In this document: positions 37,953-47,815 of the stretch, piece by piece
How positions within the stretch are numbered: the stretch's first letter is position 1
How the letters are laid out: each line of letters starts with the position of its first letter
Made by a program: the position numbers and the translations under genes
Source: Oscillospiraceae bacterium
GTDB lineage: Bacteria > Bacillota > Clostridia > Oscillospirales > Acutalibacteraceae
NCBI GenBank assembly: GCA_015065805.1
Contig: SVPN01000001.1
Coordinates: 1 to 64,000, forward strand
Direction: 5' to 3'
Length of the DNA: 64,000 nucleotides
The notes under the pieces: model-generated
Told to the model about the DNA's origin: nothing
The model's input: only the letters and a program-made list of their open reading frames with translations
Databases searched by the model: none

Positions 37953-40900
37953 TCACTCCTTGCTTTTTTTAGCGTTGATCTGATCATACTGCTGCGAAAT
38001 ATGACGGTCTAAAAACCGTTGAAGCTTGGGCGGGTATGTGTGATACTTTCCGCCGATAAAGCCGCCGACATATTTGAACGTGTTACGCCACAGGCTGTAC
38101 CACGCCCATTTAATTTTGGCTTTTCGTCCGAGAGGCAGTGTGCGCAGATACTTGATATCGGAAATCAGGTGCTTGATCGCCGCGGGAATCGTGTAATACC
38201 ACGCGGGAACGATCAGGAATCCGTGCAGAGTGTACAGACTCTTGAACTCGTCATAATACCGCTTGAAATAGGTATGCAGCGGATAATCGTGCGAATGATA
38301 CACGGGAGCGTGCGGACAATACAGCTTTTTGTGTCCGAGCTCGATCATTTTTCGTGCCCATTTCTGATCCTCAGCGAAATTGACATCCTCATAAGGATGC
38401 AGCTCCCACACACTGCGGCGCAGGCAAGAGTTGTTATCCGAGAAGAACGCCAGCATATGGCGATAGCCCTCTTCCCGCTCGTAGCGCTCGGGATCCTCAA
38501 GCCAATACACCGTGTCATCCTCACCAAAGCCCTGAAAATGAATCTTCAGGTCACGCTGATCAAACACATTGCAATCGGGATACGGATAATGAATGCCGAA
38601 GCCGCCGACGATTTCGTCATCCTCATTCATCGCATCAATGAAATTCTGCAACCAGAATTCCGACGCAGGCTGGGCATCCTGTGTGATAAACACAATAAAT
38701 TTGCCCGTGCCCTTGGAGGCGCCGTAGTTCCGCGTTTTGCCGTGACCGAACTCGGACGGCTCGATCTCATACAGCGTAGCGCCAAACTGACGGATGGTGT
38801 CCACCGTATCGTCGCTTGAACCTGAATCCACACAGATCACTTCGTAACGATAGGTCGTTTTCTGATCATAAACAGCCTGAAGCACCTTTTTGAACAGCTC
38901 GCCGCCGTTTTTAGTCGGAATCACGATCGTGACATCCATCGGTCGGTCATCCTGCTGTGCGGGAGCATCTTGACAATGCCTCTCTGCTTCTGCTTTCAAC
39001 ATCCGATTCTCCTCCTCTAAATGCTCAATGCGCCTTTGTAAATGGTGACGGTCGATCAACCAGGAAGCCAGATCGTTCCAGGCAAATACCGTGTAGGATA
39101 TTGTCAGGGAGGTGTACCCTTTGTTGACAATGTTCATATACGGTACAGTATCAAAATACAGATTATCGCCGTCTGTGACAGGCTTATCGAACCACAGACC
39201 TTCCACCTCAACCGTCTCGCCGTTGAGCACGCCTGTTACCCGCGGCCGATGCATAAATACGGGAGTCTGCGCAAATTCTACGCGCAGCAATGCGGTTTGC
39301 TCATCAGGACGAACCTCAATGCACGCATACGCACTGTTCTGTGTGCGGGTCGCAAGCAAGCGTCCGCTGTCCGCGTCGGTGACGATCGTGCGGAACAGCA
39401 AATGATCCAGATCCACGCGGCGCAGATCGTAAACCGGCTGACCCGCACGCGCATAGAGCCGTTGCATATCATAACGCTCCGACGAAACATACCGCTGAAA
39501 ACGTTCCTCCATCTGCCAGAACAGCGGTACACACAACGGATCCACACCGACATACCGAAGAATCTCGGTGCGTTTTTCTTCATCAAGAACGCTGATGCCG
39601 TTATTCAGCATCAACGCACGGAACAGGATAAACGGCGCAGGAATCGCAAACGGCAGGATCCATTCATAATCGATGAGATTGATTTTATCATTGATAATGA
39701 AATTATCGGCAATCAGATCGATGACGGCGTACGATGTGCTTTTCACCGACACGGGAAGCGACACCGCACCGAACACCTTTTTAAACGTCTCATCGGGCTC
39801 AAACACCGTCGTATCCGTGATGCGCGAAACCGCCGATTTTAAAACATCCAGCGCCTCATACAACGCCTGATCGTCGTGATCCGCCACGGCATCGTCAATG
39901 ATCGCCGAGAGTGTTTTGCCTTTTATATATTCAAACTCCAGCGAGTTTCCGTCCGCCTTACAGTCGGCTACGTGAAACCGCTCATCCTCAAAATAGGTTC
40001 TAAGTCGTCCCTCGTATTCTTTCATACGATGAATATGCGGTGTTGACCGATCATCCGACGCAGTTTTCACGACCGTCCGACGGTCACCGAACTGCAAAAG
40101 CGACGTATGAATGCGGTAATCAAACCGCCGCTCTTTGCTGAATTTGGCAAAGATCACGCCACACGAGGGTCCCGTTTCAATAAAGAACGAATTGGCAAAC
40201 AGCGGAAACACACCGTAGCCGATAGCTGTGTTGAATACCGCGCCTTCATCGAACGTCAGCAATCGTTTGCCGTCAAAATTCCGAAGATTTTTGCAAAGCT
40301 GATGTTTTTTCGGGAGATACTCATCCGAAAAAACCGTCTCGCAGAACCGATAGTCAGGATACGGATAGCGGAAGGTAAAATCCTCAAAGCCCGCTTCGCA
40401 AAGCACGCTTTTCCAACGCGGAAGATCGTAGGTATATTCAGGAAGACCGCGATAGCCGTCCACGCTGTCATAAAAGCGTCCTGTGTACGGATCGCGACAT
40501 CCCGCCAAGAACATCATTCCGTTGCGGTTTTCACACGCGATCAGAAGCTTACCGTCCGCGTTGAGATGTCCGCGAATACAGATCAGCTGCTCTGCTGTCA
40601 GACACCCGCCCGTAAAAACTATATAATCAAATAACTGATCGCACGATGCCAGATACGACTCCGCATCCGCCACCGCCACCGTCAGCTCTTGTTCATCGCG
40701 CGGATACCGCAGACGCATCACTGCCGCTTGCGAATCATTCTCAACAAGTGTGGTAACGTGTCTGCCGTTGCCGAGCAATGCGCCCGTTACGGCTCCGAAC
40801 TGCCCCTTCAGCTCTAAAATGCAAGTCCCTGCACGGAACGGATACCATTCATACACATTAAAGCGGTGCGAAGACAGATTGGTCAGCGTAAAATAGGACG

Positions 40901-41021
40901 GATCGTCGCCGATCACATCATCGGGATCACGCGGATCCTCCAGAACACGACGCAACCATTCTTCTTGCTGTTCGGGAGTCATATCCGTATTCAGTTGGTA
41001 TGGTTGTTCATATGTCACCAT
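37953..41021 (-). CDS. Multidomain glycan protein: methyltransferase-like + kinase-like + coiled coil + GT2 glycosyltransferase
   Basis: 1022 aa; N-terminal GTCILELKGQFGAVTGALL...LNADGKLLIACEN; middle VVKTASDD...FEYIKGKTL...DLIADNFIINDKINLIDYEW; coiled coil RRIEHLEEENRMLKAEAERH; C-terminal MDVTIVIPTKNGGELFKKVLQAVYDQ...CVDSGSSDDTVD. Confidence 0.8.
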   Translation of the reverse strand: MVTYEQPYQLNTDMTPEQQEEWLRRVLEDPRDPDDVIGDDPSYFTLTNLSSHRFNVYEWYPFRAGTCILELKGQFGAVTGALLGNGRHVTTLVENDSQAAVMRLRYPRDEQELTVAVADAESYLASCDQLFDYIVFTGGCLTAEQLICIRGHLNADGKLLIACENRNGMMFLAGCRDPYTGRFYDSVDGYRGLPEYTYDLPRWKSVLCEAGFEDFTFRYPYPDYRFCETVFSDEYLPKKHQLCKNLRNFDGKRLLTFDEGAVFNTAIGYGVFPLFANSFFIETGPSCGVIFAKFSKERRFDYRIHTSLLQFGDRRTVVKTASDDRSTPHIHRMKEYEGRLRTYFEDERFHVADCKADGNSLEFEYIKGKTLSAIIDDAVADHDDQALYEALDVLKSAVSRITDTTVFEPDETFKKVFGAVSLPVSVKSTSYAVIDLIADNFIINDKINLIDYEWILPFAIPAPFILFRALMLNNGISVLDEEKRTEILRYVGVDPLCVPLFWQMEERFQRYVSSERYDMQRLYARAGQPVYDLRRVDLDHLLFRTIVTDADSGRLLATRTQNSAYACIEVRPDEQTALLRVEFAQTPVFMHRPRVTGVLNGETVEVEGLWFDKPVTDGDNLYFDTVPYMNIVNKGYTSLTISYTVFAWNDLASWLIDRHHLQRRIEHLEEENRMLKAEAERHCQDAPAQQDDRPMDVTIVIPTKNGGELFKKVLQAVYDQKTTYRYEVICVDSGSSDDTVDTIRQFGATLYEIEPSEFGHGKTRNYGASKGTGKFIVFITQDAQPASEFWLQNFIDAMNEDDEIVGGFGIHYPYPDCNVFDQRDLKIHFQGFGEDDTVYWLEDPERYEREEGYRHMLAFFSDNNSCLRRSVWELHPYEDVNFAEDQKWARKMIELGHKKLYCPHAPVYHSHDYPLHTYFKRYYDEFKSLYTLHGFLIVPAWYYTIPAAIKHLISDIKYLRTLPLGRKAKIKWAWYSLWRNTFKYVGGFIGGKYHTYPPKLQRFLDRHISQQYDQINAKKSKE

Positions 41022-41031
41022 ATCGCGTTCC

Positions 41032-42324
41032 TCATTTGTAAAATTCGTACGTCACGTCACTGTCCATATCGTAATATCCGACCGAATCCTTCGTGGAAAA
41101 CACCTCTAAGAAGCACACATCGTACAGTCGGTGATGAATGATCAGGTTGTCAATGTCATACCCTGTGCAGCTGACCGACAGCAAATACTGTCCGCCCTGC
41201 AGATTCATCGTCTGCTTGAAGGACACCACTACATCGGTTCCTGCCTCCACGCGGTCAAGGGTTTTGGATTCCAACATCGTGTTGGTGCCGGTAATCGGCG
41301 TACCCTTGCGATCCTTGATCGTAAAGGTGAAGATCGGATTATCGATCGCCTTGTGGAAGCGGACACGTGATTTGATGGTGAACTTCGTGCCCTTATCGAC
41401 CGTCGAGCCGATATTGCCTTTCTCGTCCACCACCGCATAGTCGATGATCTCCGCATCCTTCTCGCCGTATTCCACACAGTTGACGTTTTGCACCATACTG
41501 TTTTTCCACGCCGAGCCTTCCTCAAAGGACTGCGTATCGGCGGGTTCTTCGATCTTCGTTTCTACGACCTCTTGCTCATTTTCGTCATACTGATTGGCAA
41601 GGATCTTTTTGTAGATATCCACCACTTCGTTGGATTTTCCGACAGCAATCTGGTTGCCGCGATGGATCAGCAGACTGCGCTCGCAATATTTCAGGACCGA
41701 GCTCAGGTCGTGAGAAACAAACAAAATGGTCTTACCTTTGTCTTTGAACTCATTGAATTTGCGGAAGCATTTTGCCTGGAAGAAGATGTCGCCGACGCTC
41801 AGTGCTTCGTCCACGATGAGAATATCGGGATCGACATTGATCGCGACAGCAAATGCCAGACGCGCAAACATACCGCTCGAATAGGTTTTCACGGGCTGGT
41901 GGATGAATTCGCCGATTTCGGCAAAATCGATAATGTCCTGCACGCGTTCTTCCATCTCTTCGCGTGTGAAACCCATCATCGTGCCGTTGAGATAGATGTT
42001 TTCCACACCCGTATATTCCATATTAAAGCCCGCGCCGAGTTCCAAAAGAGCACTGATTTTGCCCTCGATCTCCACACTGCCCTGCGTCGGATTGAGAACG
42101 CCGGTAATGATCTTGAGCAGGGTGGATTTGCCCGAGCCGTTCGTGCCGATGATACCCACGCACTCTCCGCGACCGACCTCAAGAGAAATGCCGTTAAGGG
42201 CATAATGGTCGGTGTGATAGCTTTTGTGCGTCAAAGAAAGAGCTTCCTTCAGACGATCCATCGGCTTTTCATACAATTTATATACCTTTGTGACATCCGT
42301 CACCTTGATTACCGCTTCGCTCAT
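41032..42324 (-). CDS. ABC transporter ATP-binding protein with C-terminal Wzt-like carbohydrate-binding domain
   Basis: Walker A GTNGSGKSTLLKIITGVL, signature YSSGMFARLAFA, Walker B ILIVDEALSVGD; C-terminal beta-rich domain. Confidence 0.9.
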   Translation of the reverse strand: MSEAVIKVTDVTKVYKLYEKPMDRLKEALSLTHKSYHTDHYALNGISLEVGRGECVGIIGTNGSGKSTLLKIITGVLNPTQGSVEIEGKISALLELGAGFNMEYTGVENIYLNGTMMGFTREEMEERVQDIIDFAEIGEFIHQPVKTYSSGMFARLAFAVAINVDPDILIVDEALSVGDIFFQAKCFRKFNEFKDKGKTILFVSHDLSSVLKYCERSLLIHRGNQIAVGKSNEVVDIYKKILANQYDENEQEVVETKIEEPADTQSFEEGSAWKNSMVQNVNCVEYGEKDAEIIDYAVVDEKGNIGSTVDKGTKFTIKSRVRFHKAIDNPIFTFTIKDRKGTPITGTNTMLESKTLDRVEAGTDVVVSFKQTMNLQGGQYLLSVSCTGYDIDNLIIHHRLYDVCFLEVFSTKDSVGYYDMDSDVTYEFYK

Positions 42325-42337
42325 CGTTGTCCCCTCC

Positions 42338-43135
42338 TTACAGCACATCCGAGAAGTGCACCTTCAGTTTGCCGTACACTCTCTGTCCGATAAAGAACAG
42401 CACAACAACCACCGCCCAATAATAAATCGTCAGGCGCGGGTTTTGCCAGAACCAGCTTCCGCCCATCAACGAGCTGCGATAGCCGGACACAATGTAATAC
42501 ATCGGGTTGAACTTCAACACCGTCAACAGCATCGGATTGGACGCGATCAGGCTTTCGTTCCACATAATCGGACACATCCACATACCGATCTGAAGCAGAA
42601 TGTTCACGATCTGCGCAAAGTCACGGAAAAACGGCACAATGGACGCTGTCAGATAGGACAGCGCAAACACCAGGCAGATACACGCGATCATATAATACGG
42701 GATCTGCAGGAAATGCAAAGGCAGCGTATACCCGTTGGCAAAATAGATCACAACGGCAAATACGATGAAGAACAAATGCACAAACAGTGCCGACAGGATC
42801 TTCACAACGGGCAATACCTCGATTTTGAAAACCACTTTTTTGACAAGATAGCTGTATTCCACCAGACAATTGGTGGCAGACAGCAATGCCTCCGAAAAGA
42901 AAAACCACGGTACGATGCCCGCAATCAGCCACAGCACATACGGATATCCCGAATCAGTCGGTGCGGCACGGAAGCCGACCTGAAACACAAAAACATAGAT
43001 CAGGATCGTCACGATCGGTTGAACAAACGCCCAGAGTATACCGAAATAGGAGCCGGAAAAACGGGCTTTAAAATCGTTGAAGGATAGTTTTTTGATCAGT
43101 CCTAAGCTTGAGAACAACGTTTTCAGGAGTTTCAT
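42338..43135 (-). CDS. ABC-2 type polysaccharide/polyol exporter permease (Wzm/TagG-like)
   Basis: FKARFSGSYFGILWAFVQPIVTILIYVFVFQVGF; NPMYYIVSGYRSSLM; start MKLLKTLF at 43135. Confidence 0.9.
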   Translation of the reverse strand: MKLLKTLFSSLGLIKKLSFNDFKARFSGSYFGILWAFVQPIVTILIYVFVFQVGFRAAPTDSGYPYVLWLIAGIVPWFFFSEALLSATNCLVEYSYLVKKVVFKIEVLPVVKILSALFVHLFFIVFAVVIYFANGYTLPLHFLQIPYYMIACICLVFALSYLTASIVPFFRDFAQIVNILLQIGMWMCPIMWNESLIASNPMLLTVLKFNPMYYIVSGYRSSLMGGSWFWQNPRLTIYYWAVVVVLFFIGQRVYGKLKVHFSDVL

Positions 43136-43206
43136 CTTGTCACCCTCATTATATAGTCTACGGCACGGAATGCCGCCGTCATTGCTTGTATTTACATATT
43201 TATTAA

Positions 43207-43235
43207 AGTATACCACACATACCTATATTTGTCAA
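43207..43235 (-). promoter_or_regulatory. Sigma-A type promoter of the glycan export operon
   Basis: TTGACA-17 nt-TATACT on the minus strand. Confidence 0.8.
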
Positions 43236-43306
43236 TTTCCCAACACAAAGAGATTGCCCGCAAAGAAAAAGTCATACCCGCAACGATATGCAGGTATGAC
43301 CGGATA

Positions 43307-43750
43307 TTATTTTCCTGTCGAACCGAAGCCGCCTTCCCCGCGGTCGGTCTCTTCAAGCGAACCCGCTTCGATGAAATCCGCCGTCAGGTACGGGGCAATG
43401 ACCATCTGCGCGATGCGCTCACCGTTTTCGATGGTTTGCGCGATCTCGGAATGGTTGTGAAGCGCCACCATAATCTCGCCGCGGTAATCGCTGTCCACCA
43501 CACCGACCTTATTGGCAGGTGCCAGTCCGCGCTTGCAGGCAGTGCCGCTGCGGGCATAGATCAATCCTGCAAAGCCTGCGGGGATCTCCATTGCTATGCC
43601 GGTGTGCACAAACACGGTTTCGTGCGGTTGCACCGTCACGGCACCGTCTTTCAGAAGTGCATACAGATCCGCGCCCGCCGCACAGGGCGAGCCGTAGGAC
43701 GGGACGATTGCCTCGGGGTCCAGTTTCTTGATCTTTACGGTTTGTTTCAT
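43307..43750 (-). CDS. dut: dUTP diphosphatase
   Basis: GLIYARSGTACKRGLAPANKVGVVDSDYRGEIMVALHNHS, C-terminal RGEGGFGSTG. Confidence 0.95.
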   Translation of the reverse strand: MKQTVKIKKLDPEAIVPSYGSPCAAGADLYALLKDGAVTVQPHETVFVHTGIAMEIPAGFAGLIYARSGTACKRGLAPANKVGVVDSDYRGEIMVALHNHSEIAQTIENGERIAQMVIAPYLTADFIEAGSLEETDRGEGGFGSTGK

Positions 43751-43754
43751 AGCC

Positions 43755-44309
43755 TTAATCCTCCATAATATCACCGCTGCCCATTGTGCGCTTCCACACA
43801 CCTTCAAGCAAGACAGCCTCCCTGTCCGCTAACGAACGCGGCACATCTAAAACGCGCTGATTCGAAGAGCCGCGGAACAGCAAGGACACATCCTTAAGCT
43901 CCTGCACAAAGCGACCGTCCACCAGGACATCCAACAAGGACAGCAGCTCCGCCGCGTGATCCCCCACCGTGCCGCTTATCAGTTCTTCGAACGTAAAGCC
44001 CGAATAGCACCACACGGTTTTATCGGGATATTGCTTACGAAATGCCCTGAGCAGACCGATCAGTGTCTTTTGGTTTTCGGGCTCAAACGGCTCGCCGCCC
44101 AGAAGTGAGAGTCCCGCCACGTAGGAATGATCACACGCATTCAGGATCTCCTGCTGTGTTTTGTCGGTATACGGTGTGCCGTAGTCAAAATCCCACGCTT
44201 CGCGGTTGAAGCAGTTTTTGCAACGGTGACGGCATCCGCTGACAAACAGCGACACGCGCACACCGACACCGTTGGCGATATCGTTCTTTTTGATCGTTGC
44301 AACATTCAT
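43755..44309 (-). CDS. nrdG: Anaerobic ribonucleoside-triphosphate reductase activating protein
   Basis: VRVSLFVSGCRHRCKNCFNREAWDFDYG; GLSLLGGEPF. Confidence 0.93.
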   Translation of the reverse strand: MNVATIKKNDIANGVGVRVSLFVSGCRHRCKNCFNREAWDFDYGTPYTDKTQQEILNACDHSYVAGLSLLGGEPFEPENQKTLIGLLRAFRKQYPDKTVWCYSGFTFEELISGTVGDHAAELLSLLDVLVDGRFVQELKDVSLLFRGSSNQRVLDVPRSLADREAVLLEGVWKRTMGSGDIMED

Positions 44310-44312
44310 AGC

Positions 44313-46487
44313 TTACAGATGAAGCACGCGCTCTTTGATCTCCTGCGTGCGGCCTTGGTTCCAGAATTGCGTGCCGATGTATCCGCAGGTGCGGCGGGCA
44401 ACGTTGAGCTTGCTCTGATCGGTATTGCCGCAGTTCGGGCAACACCAGATCAGCTTGCCGTCATCATCCTGAATCTCGATCTCACCGTCATAACCGCACA
44501 GCTGGCAGTAGTCGCTCTTGGTGTTGAGCTCGGCATACATAATATGATCGTAGATAAACTGCATCACCGACAACACCGCATCGAGGTTGTTCTGCATATT
44601 GGGCACCTCGACATAGGAGATCGCGCCGCCCGGCGACAGTGCCTGGAATTTCGATTCCAGCTCGAGCTTTTCAAAGGCATCGATTTCCTCGGTCACGTGA
44701 ACGTGATAGCTGTTGGTGATATAGTTGCGGTCGGTCACACCCTTGATCTTGCCGAAACGCTTCTGCAGGCATTTGGCAAATTTGTAGGTCGTGCTTTCCA
44801 GCGGCGTACCGTAAAGCGAATAATCGATGTTTTCCGCCGCTTTCCACTTTGCCGTGTACTCGTTGAGCTTACGCATAATTTCCAGACCGAGTGCTTCGCC
44901 GTCCGCTTCCGTGAGCTTTTTGCCGTTGAGCGCGTACACGCACTCCCACAAGCCTGCGTAACCGAGCGACAAGGTGGAATAACCGCCGTGGAGATACTTA
45001 TCAATGGATTCGCCGCTCTTCAGGCGAAGAAGCGCACCGTGTTGCCAGAGGATCGGCGCGGCATCGGATAACGTGCCCGTAAGGCGCTCGTGACGGCACT
45101 GCAATGCGCGGTGACAAAGCTCCATACGCTCGTCGAAAATCTCCCAGAACTTTTCAATATCGCCCTGCGCCGACAAGCCGATATCCACCAGATTGATCGT
45201 CACAACACCCTGATTGAAACGGCCGTAATACTTCGGGTTGCCGTTTTCATCGACATACGGTGTCAGGAAGCTGCGGCAACCCATACAGGTGTAGCAATGA
45301 CCCTCGCCGTTTTTGTCGATTTTGTTCTGCAGCATCACCTTTTCGGAAATATAATCGGGCACCATACGCTTTGCCGTGCATTTTGCGGCAAGCTTTGTGA
45401 GATAATAATACTTGCTGCCCTCGTGAACGTTGTCCTCTTCAAGCACATAAATCAGCTTCGGGAATGCGGGGGTGACCCACACGCCTTTTTCGTTCTTGAC
45501 GCCCTGGTAGCGCTGGCGGAGAGTTTCCTCGATAATCAGCGCAAGGTCCGCTTTTTCCTGCTCGTTCTTTGCTTCGTTGAGATACATAAACACGGTCACA
45601 AAGGGAGCCTGACCATTGGTAGTCATCAGCGTGACAACCTGATACTGGATCATCTGCACGCCGTTTTTGACCTCTTCACAAAGGCGCTTTTCGGTCACAC
45701 GGTCGATCACCTCGTCGGAGATCGATTCATCGATACCGCGAAGCTCCTCCTCGACCTGCTTGCGGATCTTTTTGCGGCTGACATCCACAAAAGGTGCCAG
45801 ATGCGTCAGGCTGATGCTCTGTCCGCCGTATTGGCAGGATGCCACCTGCGCAATGATCTGTGTGGCAATGTTGCAGGCGGTGGAAAAGCTGTGGGGCTTT
45901 TCGATCAGTGTACCGCTGATGACCGTGCCGTTCTGGAGCATATCCTCTAAGTTGACAAGATCGCAGTTGTGCATATGCTGGGCGAAATAATCCGCATCGT
46001 GAAAATGGATGATGCCCTGATCGTGTGCCGCCACAATATCGGGAGGCAACAGAAGACGGCGGGTAATATCCTTGCTGACCTCACCTGCCATATAATCGCG
46101 CTGAACACTGTTGACGGTCGGGTTCTTGTTGGAATTTTCCTGTTTGACCTCTTCGTTGTTGCACTCGATCAGGCTCAGGATCTGGTCGTCGGTCGTATTC
46201 GACTTACGCACGAGCGCACGTGTATAACGATAGGTAATATAACGGCGGGCAACATCAAATGCGCGCTGATTCATAATCTGGTCCTCGACCATATCCTGAA
46301 TCTCTTCCACGGTCAGCGAGCGCCCCATATTCATTGCCGCCATCTCCACATCCTCGGCAATGCGGCGGATCTGGATCTCGGTCATACGGGAGCTGGGAAC
46401 CACGCTGTCGTTTGCTTTCGTGATCGCTACAATGATTTTTTCGCGGTCAAAAATCTCTTCCGAGCCGCTTCGTTTAATAATTTTCAT
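44313..46487 (-). CDS. nrdD: Anaerobic (class III) ribonucleoside-triphosphate reductase
   Basis: 724 aa; MKIIKRSGSEEIFDREKI ATP cone, CQLCGYDGEIE..CPNCG zinc site, VARRTCGYIGTQFWNQGRTQEIKERVLHL glycyl-radical region. Confidence 0.96.
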   Translation of the reverse strand: MKIIKRSGSEEIFDREKIIVAITKANDSVVPSSRMTEIQIRRIAEDVEMAAMNMGRSLTVEEIQDMVEDQIMNQRAFDVARRYITYRYTRALVRKSNTTDDQILSLIECNNEEVKQENSNKNPTVNSVQRDYMAGEVSKDITRRLLLPPDIVAAHDQGIIHFHDADYFAQHMHNCDLVNLEDMLQNGTVISGTLIEKPHSFSTACNIATQIIAQVASCQYGGQSISLTHLAPFVDVSRKKIRKQVEEELRGIDESISDEVIDRVTEKRLCEEVKNGVQMIQYQVVTLMTTNGQAPFVTVFMYLNEAKNEQEKADLALIIEETLRQRYQGVKNEKGVWVTPAFPKLIYVLEEDNVHEGSKYYYLTKLAAKCTAKRMVPDYISEKVMLQNKIDKNGEGHCYTCMGCRSFLTPYVDENGNPKYYGRFNQGVVTINLVDIGLSAQGDIEKFWEIFDERMELCHRALQCRHERLTGTLSDAAPILWQHGALLRLKSGESIDKYLHGGYSTLSLGYAGLWECVYALNGKKLTEADGEALGLEIMRKLNEYTAKWKAAENIDYSLYGTPLESTTYKFAKCLQKRFGKIKGVTDRNYITNSYHVHVTEEIDAFEKLELESKFQALSPGGAISYVEVPNMQNNLDAVLSVMQFIYDHIMYAELNTKSDYCQLCGYDGEIEIQDDDGKLIWCCPNCGNTDQSKLNVARRTCGYIGTQFWNQGRTQEIKERVLHL

Positions 46488-46514
46488 ACAAACGGTTCCT
46501 TTCTGTCACAATAT

Positions 46515-46561
46515 ATATGGTATTTTGTGGTTTCAACGGACAAAACCACAAGATTTTGTGT
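46515..46561. promoter_or_regulatory. Candidate pair of NrdR boxes
   Basis: 46546-46561 CCACAAGATTTTGTGT and weaker 46515-46530 ATATGGTATTTTGTGG, 31 bp apart, just downstream of the predicted -10. Confidence 0.6.
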
Positions 46562-46572
46562 TTCCGTGCTAT

Positions 46573-46601
46573 ATTATAACGACAGTGTCCCGTGTTGTCA
46601 A
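46573..46601 (-). promoter_or_regulatory. Sigma-A type promoter of nrdD-nrdG-dut
   Basis: TTGACA-17 nt-TATAAT on the minus strand. Confidence 0.85.
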
Positions 46602-46799
46602 CAGAAAAAGCACAAGATATCGCAAATTTTGTGTTTACAATTTTGAAACCATCCAAGATATTGTATAATTATGGTAAAAAGGATTGCATTCCCAAAGCGA
46701 ATATGCTACACTGAAAACGGTCAAAAAATTTTTTTGAAAACGTTTGTGACCAAACGCCTTGCTGATGCGTGTATATGACAGAAGGGAGACAACGGGGCT

Positions 46800-47276
46800 A
46801 TGCACAACGCCGAACACGACGCTTTACAAGCGGCATACGATGCCTATTCGGATCTGCTTTACCGCGTTGCTCTCTCCCACCTTCAGAACAGTGAAGATGC
46901 GCTGGATGCCGTTCAGGATGTGTTTTTGAAACTTCACACCTCCCGCAAATCCTTCCGCGACCGCGACCACGAACGCGCCTGGCTGTTACGTGTAACCGTC
47001 AACCGCTGTCACGACCTTGCCAGACGCCGCAACATCCGTGCCTACACCCCGCTTGAGGATGTGGAGCATCTTGCTTCGCAGGAAAACGAACGTCCGGCAG
47101 TGCTCCGTGAAGTAGACCTCTTGCCTCAGGGCCTGAAAAGTGCCGTGGTGCTTCACTATTTAGAAGGATTTTCAGTGGACGAAACCGCTTCTGTTCTGAA
47201 GCTCTCGCCCTCCGCCGTCAAGATGCGCCTGTCCCGCGCACGAGACCATCTGCGTTCTGCATTACAAGGAGAATGA
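46800..47276 (+). CDS. ECF-like RNA polymerase sigma factor
   Basis: ALDAVQDVFLKLHTSRKSFRDRDHERAWLLRVTVNRCHDLARRR; C-terminal HYLEGFSVDETASVLKLSPSAVKMRLSRARDHLRS. Confidence 0.93.
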   Translation: MHNAEHDALQAAYDAYSDLLYRVALSHLQNSEDALDAVQDVFLKLHTSRKSFRDRDHERAWLLRVTVNRCHDLARRRNIRAYTPLEDVEHLASQENERPAVLREVDLLPQGLKSAVVLHYLEGFSVDETASVLKLSPSAVKMRLSRARDHLRSALQGE

Positions 47277-47279
47277 CCT

Positions 47280-47789
47280 ATGTTCGACAAACACGCTGTT
47301 GACGACTACCGCTCGATTACAGCGCCCGATGCTCTGCGGGACCGTGTGTTCCGTGCCGCAGACAAGCCCAAGCGCTTGCCCGCCCGAATCGTTTCCGTCG
47401 TTGGCGTGATCGCCGCGTGCCTCGTGCTTCTTCTCACGATGACGTTGCGTCCCCATGTACAAAGCGATATCGTCTTTTCCGATGACCGTTCGCTGTCTTC
47501 AACCTCTACACTGAACGTTCCTGTCAGCATCTCTGCCAGAAGCAACGCCGCACAGTATGCCGCGTTTACCGTCTCCTGCGAGGGTTCCCTTACACTGGAT
47601 ACCGATGACAGTCTGTTCGTCTGCGACGAAGACGGCACGTTTCTTTCGGAATTTCCTTATAACACCTTTGGGGCTGTTTCCGTTTACTGGTATATCAACA
47701 CTCCCGAAGCGTCCTTTACCGTGAACGGCGTTTCCTACACACTGAACGCCGATGAAGACCGCGGTACGTTTACCATTGTGCAAGATTAA
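47280..47789 (+). CDS. Putative membrane-anchored anti-sigma factor/regulatory protein
   Basis: 169 aa; cytoplasmic N-terminus, one TM (IVSVVGVIAACLVLLLTMTL), extracytoplasmic domain; 3 nt after the ECF stop. Confidence 0.6.
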   Translation: MFDKHAVDDYRSITAPDALRDRVFRAADKPKRLPARIVSVVGVIAACLVLLLTMTLRPHVQSDIVFSDDRSLSSTSTLNVPVSISARSNAAQYAAFTVSCEGSLTLDTDDSLFVCDEDGTFLSEFPYNTFGAVSVYWYINTPEASFTVNGVSYTLNADEDRGTFTIVQD

Positions 47790-47815
47790 ATTTAAATAAA
47801 AAGGAGAAATCTACT

